Shown one piece after another: positions 1 through 8,783 of a stretch of DNA of 32,440 nt; within the stretch, counting starts at the first letter, position 1, and every line of letters starts with the position of its first letter. Under the pieces are notes generated by a model. The model was not told the origin of the DNA. It did no database searches and was given only the letters and a program-made list of their open reading frames with translations. Source of the DNA: Ruegeria arenilitoris (GTDB lineage: Bacteria; Pseudomonadota; Alphaproteobacteria; Rhodobacterales; Rhodobacteraceae); contig NZ_WPZQ01000017.1 of assembly GCF_013030265.1 (NCBI RefSeq), forward strand, positions 1-32,440. Direction: 5' to 3'. Made by a program: the position numbers and the translations under genes.

Positions 1-62
1 CGATAAAAACCGTTGTCAGCGGTCTTGATCGGAAGTTCCGAAAGAGGTGGCTTTAGCGCCAT
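1..62 (-). CDS. N-terminus of an unidentified protein, cut by window edge
   Basis: A minus-strand reading frame starts with ATG at 62 and stays open to the left edge (about 20 codons, beginning MALKPPLSELPI). A GGGAGA ribosome site lies about 9 bases upstream of the ATG. It sits about 145 bases downstream of the ABC binding-protein gene on the same strand, so it is probably the next gene of that operon. It has no hydrophobic start typical of a permease, so a cytoplasmic enzyme is as likely. The function cannot be named from 20 residues. Confidence 0.45.
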   Translation of the reverse strand, partial: MALKPPLSELPIKTADNGFY

Positions 63-128
63 AATCAACGTCTCCCTGTTATTGATTTTGCAGATTTAGC
101 GATCTGATTGCCGAAATTTTCCCGGGAG

Positions 129-177
129 CCCACCGAGAACAACGACGCAACGGTCATGCTTCGCCGGTCTCGGTGGG
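129..177 (-). promoter_or_regulatory. Intercistronic stem-loop between binding-protein gene and next gene
   Basis: CCCACCGAGA (129-138) and TCTCGGTGGG (168-177) form a perfect 10 bp stem with a 29-base loop. It begins 30 bases after the stop of the ABC binding-protein gene. On the minus strand no run of T follows, so it is not a standard intrinsic terminator. Stems in this place in ABC operons often protect the binding-protein message or damp read-through, which is the role inferred here. Confidence 0.55.
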
Positions 178-206
178 TCCGGGGAGATAGACCTGTTCCG
201 TTCACT

Positions 207-1865
207 CTATTCGGCTGCAAGCGCCAGTTTATGCACGTGAATCTCGTTGATCGGATGGCTTTCAGCTCCGATCACCCCAGGACGGGAATGACGATACAAT
301 GACCGCCAGTAGGGCTGGATGATTGTGCCATCATCCCGCATGAACTGTTCGATCTTTTCCATATGTCCACGCCGGGTCTCTGCATCGGCGATGGCCGAAG
401 CTTCTTCCAGCATCGCATCAAACTCAGCACTCGCCAAACCGGTCTCGTTCCACGCCACGCCCGACTTATAGGCAAGCGTTAGAACCTGAACGCCCAAAGG
501 TCGGTGCCCCCAATCGGTTGAACTGAACGGGTATTTGTTCCAGTCATTCCAGAAGGTGTTGCCCGGCAACACCGTGCGTTTGACGTTCAGACCCGCATCG
601 CGCAACTGGGCAGCCAATGCGTCTGTCGTGTTGCGGCGCCAGTCATCATCGATCGAGAAAATCTCATGCTCGTAGTCGAGCATGCCAGCTTCCTCTAACA
701 AGGCCCGCGCGCCTTCGATATCGATTTCAGGGGCACCAATATCAGCATATTCAGGATGAATGGGGCAAACATGATGGTTTTCGCCCAATGTCCCGCGGTT
801 GGCATAGCCCAGTTCCAACAAAACCGCGTTGTCGCAGGCCATCGCCAGCGCGCGACGAACGCTTGCATCGGCATAGGGTTTCACACCGTCAACCTCGGCA
901 TCGCGGTTTGTGCGCAGAACCATGGTATTCGCCGAAACAGATTCACTTTGGTTCCAACCGATGCTTTCGTAGATATCGACAAACTCTCCGACCGTTTCAT
1001 AGGTCATGTCGATCTCTTCCGCCTCTGCAGCCGCGAGATGTGCGGCACCATCCGTGCCGTAGTCAATGAACTCAATCCGATCGAGATAGGCACCTTCGCC
1101 CCACCACTCATGATCGGTGTTCTTTTCCAGAACGACCTTCTCGCCAACCAGATACTCGACCAACTTGTAAGGACCTGTACCAACCGGATCACTCGCCGGA
1201 TCACCGGACCATCCGTCGGGCACAATGGCTGCAGGGTACTCAGTTACAGCCGGGATAATCGTGATGTCTGGCCGAGTCAGTTTTAGCTTAAGCGTCAGAA
1301 CGTCGATGACCTCCAAGGCGCCATCTGCGGGGCCATCACCGGCGTCATTCTGTAAGGATCCCATGCGCGCGGCCATCGAGTTTCCTTCCCAAGTGCCGTC
1401 ACACCAACGTTTGAAATTATAGGCCACATCTTTCGCGGTAAGCGTTCCTCGCCCATCGTTCCAGTTTACGTTTGGGCGTATGTGCAGAAGGTACTCCGTT
1501 GCATCGTCGTTGACTTCCCAGCTTTCCAATAGCCGGGGCTCGAACGTCCCGTCCGCGTTGTATTGCACTAGATATTCCAGAAACCCTCGGACCGTATTGC
1601 CAAGCTGCGGCCAATTATACAGTGGCGGATCAAGCTGCGCGCGTACGACCTGTTGAATACGTACTGTACCACCGGGTTGAATATTTGTTGCGGCTCGCGC
1701 TGGCTGAGACAGACCAATAATCGAATAAGCAGCCGATGCAGACAGCCCAAGCGCTGTAGCGCGTGTCAGAAATTCGCGACGGCTGAGTGTTCCGTCAGCC
1801 ACCTCACTGGCATGCATAGCGATTGCTGGATGAATGGTCTGGTTGCGACTTTGTTTGGTCATCAT
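207..1865 (-). CDS. ABC transporter substrate-binding protein, family 5 (peptide/nickel type), Tat-exported
   Basis: This is a periplasmic solute-binding protein of the DppA/OppA class (SBP_bac_5), about 552 residues, a usual length. A twin-arginine signal is visible at residues 28-33 (SRREFL), followed by a hydrophobic stretch and an ARA cleavage-like site, so it is probably exported folded by Tat. The body has family-like segments such as the GTGPY motif. An in-frame GTG lies at 1886, but GGGAG stands just before the ATG pair at 1865/1862, so that start is preferred. It is divergent from a LysR gene that probably controls it. The permease and ATPase genes would lie left of the window. The ligand (peptide, opine, glycoside or other) cannot be told. 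Confidence 0.88.
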   Translation of the reverse strand: MMTKQSRNQTIHPAIAMHASEVADGTLSRREFLTRATALGLSASAAYSIIGLSQPARAATNIQPGGTVRIQQVVRAQLDPPLYNWPQLGNTVRGFLEYLVQYNADGTFEPRLLESWEVNDDATEYLLHIRPNVNWNDGRGTLTAKDVAYNFKRWCDGTWEGNSMAARMGSLQNDAGDGPADGALEVIDVLTLKLKLTRPDITIIPAVTEYPAAIVPDGWSGDPASDPVGTGPYKLVEYLVGEKVVLEKNTDHEWWGEGAYLDRIEFIDYGTDGAAHLAAAEAEEIDMTYETVGEFVDIYESIGWNQSESVSANTMVLRTNRDAEVDGVKPYADASVRRALAMACDNAVLLELGYANRGTLGENHHVCPIHPEYADIGAPEIDIEGARALLEEAGMLDYEHEIFSIDDDWRRNTTDALAAQLRDAGLNVKRTVLPGNTFWNDWNKYPFSSTDWGHRPLGVQVLTLAYKSGVAWNETGLASAEFDAMLEEASAIADAETRRGHMEKIEQFMRDDGTIIQPYWRSLYRHSRPGVIGAESHPINEIHVHKLALAAE

Positions 1866-1957
1866 TGGCTCCCGTGTTTCTCTCACAGGGCTGCTTGAGC
1901 GCCCGTTGACACAGTTTTTGGTATAAAAGTGCTTCTTTTTGCAGTAGCTGAGTAATT
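1866..1957. promoter_or_regulatory. Divergent promoter region, ABC binding protein / LysR
   Basis: About 92 bases separate the binding-protein start from the LysR start. The centre is AT-rich (around 1915-1940, including GGTATAAAAG), unlike the flanking GC-rich coding DNA, and is the likely place of both promoters and of LysR binding. No exact -35/-10 pair or clear T-N11-A dyad could be fixed by eye. Confidence 0.4.
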
Positions 1958-2890
1958 ATGGATGACATTAGCAGGATTAATACCAGCCTAAGTCGTAACC
2001 TAGTGGCACTTTATGCATTCGAAATGGTTGCGAAACATGGGAACTTCACGAGCGCCGGAGAGGCTCTTGGCTTGACGCAGTCCTCGATTTCGCAACGGAT
2101 CAAGGGTTTGGAAGTCGATCTGGGCGTGGTGCTTTTCAAAAGAGAGCACCGTGGTGTTTCACTGACTCACGAAGGGCTCAGGCTTCTTAATGTGGTCAGA
2201 CCCGCAATGACACAAATGGGTTATGCGGTTGGGTCTTTGCTTGAGCGCAAAACCAAGCCCAGAGTTCGGATATCAGCCGATTTTGCGTTTTCTACTTTCT
2301 GGTTGCTTCCGCGTCTGGGTTATTTGCGAGAGGAAATCGGTGACGAAATCGAAATTCAGATTCTGGCCTCAACCGTACCGCCCGGTCTGGATGATACTGA
2401 TTGCGATATTCGGATCCATGTCACTCCCAAAGAGCAGATTAAAGCCGATGAAATATTACTTTTGGAAGAGGTGGTCGCCGCCGTTTGCAGTCCTCAGCTA
2501 TTAGAAAAGATTGGACCAATTCGTTCTTCCGCCGATTTGTTGGACGCTCAACTTCTGAGTTTGTCGAAACCTGCGACCGCAGCTTGGCAAACCTGGCAAG
2601 GATGGTTTGATGCCTTGGGCGTAACGGGCGAAAGAAAGAAAAATTACATAAGCTTCAACAACTATGACATGGTCACCCAGGCTGCTTTGTCGGGCGATGG
2701 CGTCGCTTTGGGGTGGATTGGTCTGATAGACGATTTGCTCAAGAAAGGTTCGCTGGTTACCGTCACGAACGACATAGTTGCCAGCGACGCCGGCTATGTG
2801 ATGTCACGTAGCAATGCCGACTCGGGCCGCGGACCTAAACTTGTTTTCGACTGGATCGCAGATCAAGTTCTCACAGCTTCTTCGACATAG
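1958..2890 (+). CDS. LysR-family transcriptional regulator (GcvA-like)
   Basis: A 310-residue LysR-type regulator. The N-terminal winged helix-turn-helix is clear at about residues 15-75 (ALYAFEMVAKHGNFTSAGEA, then LTQSSISQRIKGLE), with the family's LTHEG segment. The effector-binding domain follows from about residue 100. The opening style and the C-terminal pattern around GVALGWIGL resemble the GcvA subgroup. It is transcribed away from the ABC binding-protein gene across about 90 bases, the usual arrangement of a LysR gene and its target. It probably senses the imported solute or a breakdown product. The class is sure, the ligand is not. Confidence 0.9.
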   Translation: MDDISRINTSLSRNLVALYAFEMVAKHGNFTSAGEALGLTQSSISQRIKGLEVDLGVVLFKREHRGVSLTHEGLRLLNVVRPAMTQMGYAVGSLLERKTKPRVRISADFAFSTFWLLPRLGYLREEIGDEIEIQILASTVPPGLDDTDCDIRIHVTPKEQIKADEILLLEEVVAAVCSPQLLEKIGPIRSSADLLDAQLLSLSKPATAAWQTWQGWFDALGVTGERKKNYISFNNYDMVTQAALSGDGVALGWIGLIDDLLKKGSLVTVTNDIVASDAGYVMSRSNADSGRGPKLVFDWIADQVLTASST

Positions 2891-3229
2891 CACAGGTCAG
2901 GTGTGCGGTCGAACGTGGTGCTTTGCCGAACTCGGCTCGAAGAACTTCAATGCAGACGCAACTACCAAGCATTTCTGGTGGAAAGCAGAAGCTCACTGCG
3001 AAAGCAACGATGCTACACAGCCATTGGCAAACCTAATGAGGTAGTTGGCTCCTGCCCCTAACCGGCTTCACCATGCGCCATGCTGCAGGTGTTGAAGTCT
3101 GCTTTATGGGGTACGTAACTCTGCGCTCAAGACCTGTCATTTTCGGGCCGATGGTGCGGTTCAAGACCAGAAAAGAGAGCGACCGGCATGTCTTGCTTAA
3201 GCGACGCACCTAAAGCGCATGAATCACAC
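2891..3229. other. Gene-poor stretch, no recognised feature
   Basis: About 340 bases between the LysR stop and the transposase remnant. Short open frames exist, but none has a good ribosome site or a recognisable protein. The right half may belong to the worn 5' part of the neighbouring insertion sequence, but I cannot align it convincingly. Confidence 0.4.
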
Positions 3230-3532
3230 AAGATGCTCAATCTCACCTATCTCAAAGCCCGTCGCCCGGCGTCTGCTGAACCCACCCACCACCGCGTGCC
3301 AGATCAGTGATTACCTTGGTACCCGCGCATTAGTCGTCACCCACCCAAATGTTGCATGTCTGCTCGGGAACCGAGTTTATGATGCGGATTGGTTCAGTGA
3401 CGCTCTTATAGACAAAGAGATCATTTTTCCGCAGGCTCAAGGGCTGGTGGGGTGTCGCAACCACATGCGACAGATGACCGAATTTTGAGTATCCGCCACC
3501 GCCCCGCAACCATTGCCATCTTCTGGATATGA
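3230..3532 (+). pseudogene. Decayed IS5-type transposase (C-terminal half, frameshifted)
   Basis: Pieces of an IS5-family DDE transposase appear in order but in different frames. They are NLTYLKARRPAS (3239-3274, like the family's 'DATYLKAHRTAS'), then ISDYLGTRALV and LLGNRVYDADWFSDALIDK (about 3303-3415, like 'QVSDYTGA..LLGDRGYDADWFRDAL'), then VATTCDR (about 3454-3474, like 'VATRYDR'), then ATIAIFWI and a stop at 3530-3532, like the usual 'AATVIFWL' end. About 25 residues between the first two blocks are missing, and several frame changes and an internal stop are present. It cannot make an active enzyme. The family patterns are from memory; I see no certain terminal inverted repeats. Confidence 0.75.
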
Positions 3533-3562
3533 ACCCTGCGCTCAGGCTTCAATTACTGGATC

Positions 3563-4414
3563 TCAAAAATTGAAACCTACAAACAGCTGGGCAGAAAGGC
3601 TGTCATCCGATTTGACAACAGGGCTGTCTGCGGCATCCCCCAACAGCTTGGAATATGTCGCAATCCCGGTCAGGCCCCAGTTTTTACCCAGCGGCTTGGC
3701 AAAGCCGAATTCGACATTCACGGATTTGAAACCTGAGCCGGCCGAATAGGTATGCAACCCTGAACGGGCAGACTGGGTGGGTGTGACACCAAAGAAGGAT
3801 TGGTTGTAGTTGCCGTCCGCCCAATCAGCCGAAATACCACCAATAAGCGCGAGACCCCGTTCATCGACGGTGTCGCTGATATTAGTGCCGGTAGGCAGCA
3901 ACAGGCCCCTAACAACACCAAATGGAACTTCACTTTGCAGGCCAAAGGAAACCAAAGTGCCTTCGGAACCGGACAGAAACTTTTGCACGTCCGCAGTGGC
4001 AACAACACCGCCCAGATCATACTGGGTGCCAAGTGACAACACGGCCCCGTCGTCGATATCACCCAACCCGTACAGGTAGGTGCTGTCACTTTCCTTACGC
4101 CCACCGCCATAACCGACGGCCGCAGACAGCCGAAAGCGTTCCTCGTCTACGACAAATACGCCAAGACCCTGCGGACCCACCAGAAAACGATTGCGGTAGA
4201 CTATCTGAAAGCCGGGCAATGCCTCTGTCTTGTAGCGATCCGACCCTTCATATTCGGGTGCATACCCGACGCCTGCGCCGATGAAAAAGTCCCAGTCACC
4301 CCCATCATCTTCGTCGCCATATCCGCCGATATCCTGAGCATGTGCAGTGAGGGGTCCGGCAATGGCCGCAACCGTGATGGCGACGCGCAAGCGTGCCCGT
4401 GAAGAAAAGGTCAT
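3563..4414 (-). CDS. MipA/OmpV-family outer membrane protein
   Basis: A 283-residue outer membrane protein with a signal peptide at residues 1-26 or so (RARLRVAITVAAIAGPLTAHA, cleaved before QDIGG) and a beta-barrel style sequence ending in Phe, as outer membrane proteins do. The family features are GVGYAPEYEGSD near the N-terminus and the C-terminal SAQLFVGFNF. An upstream in-frame codon at 4483 exists, but GAGGAA lies 5 bases before the ATG at 4414, so that start is chosen. It is the last gene after the RND pump gene (91 bases between) on the same strand. MipA proteins are known as scaffold or antibiotic-linked porin-like proteins and often lie beside two-component systems. Its role with this pump is inferred. 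Confidence 0.85.
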   Translation of the reverse strand: MTFSSRARLRVAITVAAIAGPLTAHAQDIGGYGDEDDGGDWDFFIGAGVGYAPEYEGSDRYKTEALPGFQIVYRNRFLVGPQGLGVFVVDEERFRLSAAVGYGGGRKESDSTYLYGLGDIDDGAVLSLGTQYDLGGVVATADVQKFLSGSEGTLVSFGLQSEVPFGVVRGLLLPTGTNISDTVDERGLALIGGISADWADGNYNQSFFGVTPTQSARSGLHTYSAGSGFKSVNVEFGFAKPLGKNWGLTGIATYSKLLGDAADSPVVKSDDSLSAQLFVGFNF

Positions 4415-4505
4415 GATCTTCCTCAGTTCTGATTTTCGTTGGGGGTAAATTCGGCGCAATGTGTCTGCAAAGTTTGCCGACAAGTGGCTAAATTGTAATT
4501 GTTTG

Positions 4506-7500
4506 TCACAGTGGTATTGCAGTTGCAGACTGATTTGCGGGATTGCGTTGTATCCGGTCCCTGAGGCCCAGCATCACCGGGACAATCAGCAGGGTGATCA
4601 CGGTGGCAAACAACAATCCGAATGCAAGAGACACCGCCATCGGGATCAGGATTTGCGCCTGTTCAGAGGTCTCCCAAACCAGTGGTGCGAGCCCGACAAA
4701 TGTTGTTACCGATGTCAGCAATATGGCCCTGAACCTGGCGACACCGGCATCCGTGATGGCCTCGACATATCCCAGACCTTCGTCGCAACGGGCGCGATAA
4801 CGGCTGGTCAGAACCAATGCGTCATTCACAACAACACCGCTAAGCGCGAGGATGCCAAAGAAGGACAAAAGGGAGATCGGGATACCAATAATCAGATGCC
4901 CCAGAATGGCGCCAACGATGCCAAATGGAATGGCACACATGATCACGATCGGATCCAGATAAGATCGCAACGGAATTGCCAGCAGGGCGTAGATCGTCAG
5001 CAGAGCAAGGCCAAACCCACTGATGAGCTGCAGGGTTGCAGCGCTTTCCTGTTCGGCCTCGCCCGCGATTGTAATGCTCTGCCCCGGAATGTCCGATAGC
5101 AGGGCAGGAAAAATCGACGTTTGCAGATGGTCCAGAACCGCCTGAGGTGTGGTGATTTCCCGATCAACCTTCGCACTCAGGGTCAGCACACGCTGACCGT
5201 CGATGCGTTCAAACTGTTGCTGCGTTTCACGCGCGGTTACCCGTGCCACGCTGGTCAGTGGGATGACCCCGCCTGACGGCGTCGGTATCAGCACGCGGTC
5301 CAGATCGCTCTGCGTGTTTCTGGCGTCACGTGGGAACCGGACCCTGAGGCTCACTTCATCTTCACCACGCTGAATCTTTTGCGCCTCAAATCCATAAACG
5401 CTGTTCCGCAATTCTGAAATGAGGCTCAGGTTGGTGATCCCCAGCCGCTCACCCAATGGCAAAACCTCGAACCCCAATTCGATGACACTGTTATCCAGGT
5501 TTGTTCTTATATCGTTGACCCCTCCGACCTCTTTCAGGGACTGGGTTAAGGTCTGCATCGCCTGTTCATTTCTAACCGGGTCCGCATTGCTAAGCTCTAT
5601 GCGCAGATCCTCGAAATCATCGTCATCTGTATAGAAATTGAGCTGCGTGACCACTGCAGGTGAGCGCGACGCCACCCGCCAATCCGCGATGAAGTCGGCA
5701 GCGGAAAAACTGCGGCTGGTGCTGCTGGTCAGTTCGACCGTCATCTGGACCTCTTCCGCGCGGGTTGATGAAGTGTATCGGTTCAGAATGGGGGTTTCTT
5801 TCAACCCGTAACGTTGCTGATACAATTCTCCGGTTTGCACCAGGCTTTCCTCGAACAACCGTGCCACGTCACGGGTTCTTGCAGAGGGCGTGCCACTTTC
5901 CAGCGTGACGCTCAAATAGACCTGCGAACTGTCACGTTCGGGAAAAAACTGCGTTGGAACGATGCCACGTGTTACCAGTCCAATTGCTGCGACAAAGATC
6001 GCCAGAGCCACCATGAATGAAGCGGTCAGGTTGGTCACGGCCGTCCTGAGAATGGGAAGATAGGCTCGTTTCACGACCCAGCCCAGTGCATTGTCGATTG
6101 CTTTCTGGAGGCCAGCCCAGATGCGGGTCAGGCGGTTTTGAGGCTTGTCGTTACCAAGCCTGAGATGGGCAAGATGTGCGGGCAGGATCAGCTTGGATTC
6201 AACCAGTGAAAACAGCAGGCAGACAATCACTACAACGGCGATGATTTTGAACGGCCCACCAAAATCACCGCTGATCATTGTGAGCGGAAAGAATGCAGCC
6301 ACCGTCGTCAGCACACCGAATGTGGCGGGTGTAGCGACCTCTAGCGCGCCCCGAACAGCGGTTTCGACCCCTCCCCCATCACGTTCCTTGTGCGCATAAA
6401 TGTTTTCGCCAATGACAATCGCGTCGTCGACAACAATGCCCAGGACGATAATGAAGCCGAAGGTCGTCAGATCATTCAGCGAATAGTCAAACCCTGTCGG
6501 CCCCAGAACATACAGGGTCCCGGCAAATGAGATCGGAATGCCGACCGCCACCCACATCGCAACGCGTATGTTGAGAAACAGTGCCAGCATTACAAACACA
6601 AGACCCATCCCGATCAGAGCATTGCGGGACATCAGCGCCAGACGGTCACGAATATTCTTGGCCTCGTCCGACCATGTCTCTAGCGTGACGCCATTGGGAA
6701 TGCGGCCTTCACCCTGCATCGTGTCAATGTGGGCCGTGACACTATCCGACGCGGCCGTGATACTGTCCTTTCCGGTCAGCTGCACATCCAGCCTAATCGA
6801 GGGTTGGCCATTGTAGATCGATATCACCGGGTCTTCGGCAAACCCATCTACGATTTCGGAAATGTCGCCAAGGCGAACTACGCCCCCTTGGGGAGATGAG
6901 CGGACGACCGTGCGCTCTAACTCACTGCCGTAATAAGCCTGATTTCGACTTTGCAGAATGAAAGTCCCCCGCTCGGTCTCGAGCGATCCGGCGGACAGGT
7001 TGACCGAGCGGCCCCGAACCGCATTAGCGACTTCATCAAAAGTGACGCCATAGGCCCGCATCTTGTCTTCACTCAGTTCGACCGTAATCTCATATCCCAG
7101 CGCCCCTTCGGTGATGACCTTGCTAATCGTAGGCAGTGACAGCAATTCACGGCGAATACGGCGCGCCGCTTCCTTGAGTGTCCTGTGTTCCGCATGGCCC
7201 GAGACCTGAACGTGGATGACATGGCGATCTTCCTGCTCGGCCGCGATCGTGGTCTGATCAACCTGTGCCGGAAAGGTATTGATGGCATTCACACGCGCTT
7301 CGATGTCGTCCTTGAGGCGATCCAGAGAGTAGCCATCGACACTTCTGACACTCACCGTGGCTTCGCTGGCAGTGACAGTAGATGTAACCTCTTTGATCCC
7401 GGCCACGCCGCTGATTGCCTGCTCGACCTTGATTGCCGCACCTTCCTCGACATCGCTTGGCGAGGCGCCGTCAAAGGAAACCGTAACTGTGACCGTGCGC

Positions 7501-7643
7501 GGGTCCGAGGCTGGGAACCCCTCGGTCCGCATGTTAAGGCCGGTGGTCAGACCCATTACAAGGATCGTGACCATCAACAGGTTCGCAGCCACCGGGTTGC
7601 GGGCAAACCATGCAATCCAGCCCTTGTCTTGGCCACCGGTCAT
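4506..7643 (-). CDS. RND-family efflux transporter, inner membrane subunit
   Basis: A 1045-residue proton-driven pump of the AcrB/HAE-1 superfamily. The first membrane helix is at about residues 15-36. The central helix block is at about 338-480 and holds the signature LGIVVDDAIVIGEN with the proton-relay aspartates D406 and D407. Large periplasmic loops (about 40-330 and 565-865) and a second helix block (about 870-1030) complete the two-fold RND layout. The start ATG at 7643 overlaps the stop of the fusion-protein gene (ATGA), so translation is coupled. With the fusion protein and the NodT-type channel it forms a full tripartite pump. It belongs to a divergent HAE-1 branch often found in alphaproteobacteria; the drug or metabolite exported is unknown. 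Confidence 0.95.
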   Translation of the reverse strand: MTGGQDKGWIAWFARNPVAANLLMVTILVMGLTTGLNMRTEGFPASDPRTVTVTVSFDGASPSDVEEGAAIKVEQAISGVAGIKEVTSTVTASEATVSVRSVDGYSLDRLKDDIEARVNAINTFPAQVDQTTIAAEQEDRHVIHVQVSGHAEHRTLKEAARRIRRELLSLPTISKVITEGALGYEITVELSEDKMRAYGVTFDEVANAVRGRSVNLSAGSLETERGTFILQSRNQAYYGSELERTVVRSSPQGGVVRLGDISEIVDGFAEDPVISIYNGQPSIRLDVQLTGKDSITAASDSVTAHIDTMQGEGRIPNGVTLETWSDEAKNIRDRLALMSRNALIGMGLVFVMLALFLNIRVAMWVAVGIPISFAGTLYVLGPTGFDYSLNDLTTFGFIIVLGIVVDDAIVIGENIYAHKERDGGGVETAVRGALEVATPATFGVLTTVAAFFPLTMISGDFGGPFKIIAVVVIVCLLFSLVESKLILPAHLAHLRLGNDKPQNRLTRIWAGLQKAIDNALGWVVKRAYLPILRTAVTNLTASFMVALAIFVAAIGLVTRGIVPTQFFPERDSSQVYLSVTLESGTPSARTRDVARLFEESLVQTGELYQQRYGLKETPILNRYTSSTRAEEVQMTVELTSSTSRSFSAADFIADWRVASRSPAVVTQLNFYTDDDDFEDLRIELSNADPVRNEQAMQTLTQSLKEVGGVNDIRTNLDNSVIELGFEVLPLGERLGITNLSLISELRNSVYGFEAQKIQRGEDEVSLRVRFPRDARNTQSDLDRVLIPTPSGGVIPLTSVARVTARETQQQFERIDGQRVLTLSAKVDREITTPQAVLDHLQTSIFPALLSDIPGQSITIAGEAEQESAATLQLISGFGLALLTIYALLAIPLRSYLDPIVIMCAIPFGIVGAILGHLIIGIPISLLSFFGILALSGVVVNDALVLTSRYRARCDEGLGYVEAITDAGVARFRAILLTSVTTFVGLAPLVWETSEQAQILIPMAVSLAFGLLFATVITLLIVPVMLGLRDRIQRNPANQSATAIPL

Positions 7644-8782
7644 TGCCCGGCACCGTTTTCGGCGAGATTCAGGGTATCTGTTTCGCTCATGAACACCGGG
7701 GAAACTGCGGTGCCGTTCAAAAAGTTACGACTGGGCGGGGTCAGTCGCAATGTTGGCGGCCAATCGGAGCCCGGCGCGACAAAGGAGCGATCCCCCTGAC
7801 TGAACACCGGTACCACCGGCATGCGGCGCAGCTGATTGTCAAAATCCACGTGCCAGACTGCACCATCGCGTCCGATCAGAGCGCGCGGAATTCCAATCAA
7901 ATCCTCATAGCTGCGCCCATCCACTTCGGCGCGCAGAAACTGGCCCGGCAAAAGCCCGTTCGGCTCCTTTACCGAGACTATCAGCTCAATCCAGCGATTG
8001 GTCGCGTCAATACGCTGTCCGACGCGTTCAACAACACCCTGCCATTCCCGGCCAGATTGGGTCGCGATCAGACGTACCCTGTTGCCGATCGGGCTGGACA
8101 GCCGCGCTGCCTCGGCCTCAGTCAGGGTCAGGACCACATCCATTTTCTGGGTGTCGTAAAGCTCGACGACCTCATCACCCGATTGCAACAGGTCACCGGG
8201 CCCTACCGAACGCTTGAGAATGGCACCGTCAAATGGGGCAACGATGCGGGTCTGATCCAGAACATAGCGCGCCCGGTCCGCGGCCAGTCGCGCAGCGTTA
8301 AGGTCCGCACGCGCCTCCTCGAGCTGAGGCAGGCGCAGAACCAGCGGGTCGGGATCACCCTTGTACCCGGCAGCGTCCCAGTTTTCCTGCGCAATCCTGG
8401 CGCGCTGTTCCTCTTCGGCCAGAACGCGACGTGCGGTAGCCAGTGCAGTGGTTCGATTGGCAAGATCAAGTTGCTGACCGGTATTTTCAATCTCGGCCAG
8501 AACATCGCCCTTTTGCACCAGAGCACCCACCAGTGCGGCATCGGCAACCTGCGTAACCCGGCCACTGGTTTCAGCACGCAAGCTGATCTGCCACCGTGCC
8601 CGGGCCTGCCCAAACACGGTCAGGACATCCTGCTGGTGCGAGGCACGCAACACGTGAACGTCAACTTGCTGTCCCGTTGTCGCCGTATCACCCAGGGCCT
8701 GAGGAACCGGTTCGGGTTTGTTTCCACTTGCAACGAATACGATGGCTGCAAGCAATGCCAATCCTGCGAATAACAGCTTCAT
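7640..8782 (-). CDS. RND efflux membrane fusion protein (HlyD/AcrA type adaptor)
   Basis: A 380-residue periplasmic adaptor. An N-terminal hydrophobic anchor (residues 2-19, KLLFAGLALLAAIVFVAS) is followed by a barrel-sandwich half (RAETSGRV, about 70), a helical hairpin (about 100-170), the returning half (IVAPFDGAILKR) and beta-barrel domains. The frame extends upstream to 8890, but AGAGG lies 7 bases before the ATG at 8782, only one base after the stop of the outer-membrane-factor gene. There is no lipobox cysteine, so it is probably membrane-anchored. It is the middle gene of the outer membrane factor, fusion protein and pump operon. Confidence 0.93.
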   Translation of the reverse strand: MKLLFAGLALLAAIVFVASGNKPEPVPQALGDTATTGQQVDVHVLRASHQQDVLTVFGQARARWQISLRAETSGRVTQVADAALVGALVQKGDVLAEIENTGQQLDLANRTTALATARRVLAEEEQRARIAQENWDAAGYKGDPDPLVLRLPQLEEARADLNAARLAADRARYVLDQTRIVAPFDGAILKRSVGPGDLLQSGDEVVELYDTQKMDVVLTLTEAEAARLSSPIGNRVRLIATQSGREWQGVVERVGQRIDATNRWIELIVSVKEPNGLLPGQFLRAEVDGRSYEDLIGIPRALIGRDGAVWHVDFDNQLRRMPVVPVFSQGDRSFVAPGSDWPPTLRLTPPSRNFLNGTAVSPVFMSETDTLNLAENGAGQ

Positions 8783-8783
8783 T

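Noticed and set aside
3121..3544. CTGCGCTCA repeated near 3121 and 3535, flanking the transposase relic
   Set aside because: A 9-base direct repeat is short, and the IS ends could not be found, so it is not called a target duplication.
4461..5099. 212-codon plus-strand open frame
   Set aside because: It is antisense to the end of the RND gene, with low-complexity, Gln/Cys-rich translation and no ribosome site.
7610..8773. 387-codon plus-strand open frame
   Set aside because: It lies opposite the membrane fusion protein gene, has no family resemblance and is rich in residues typical of a GC-driven antisense frame.
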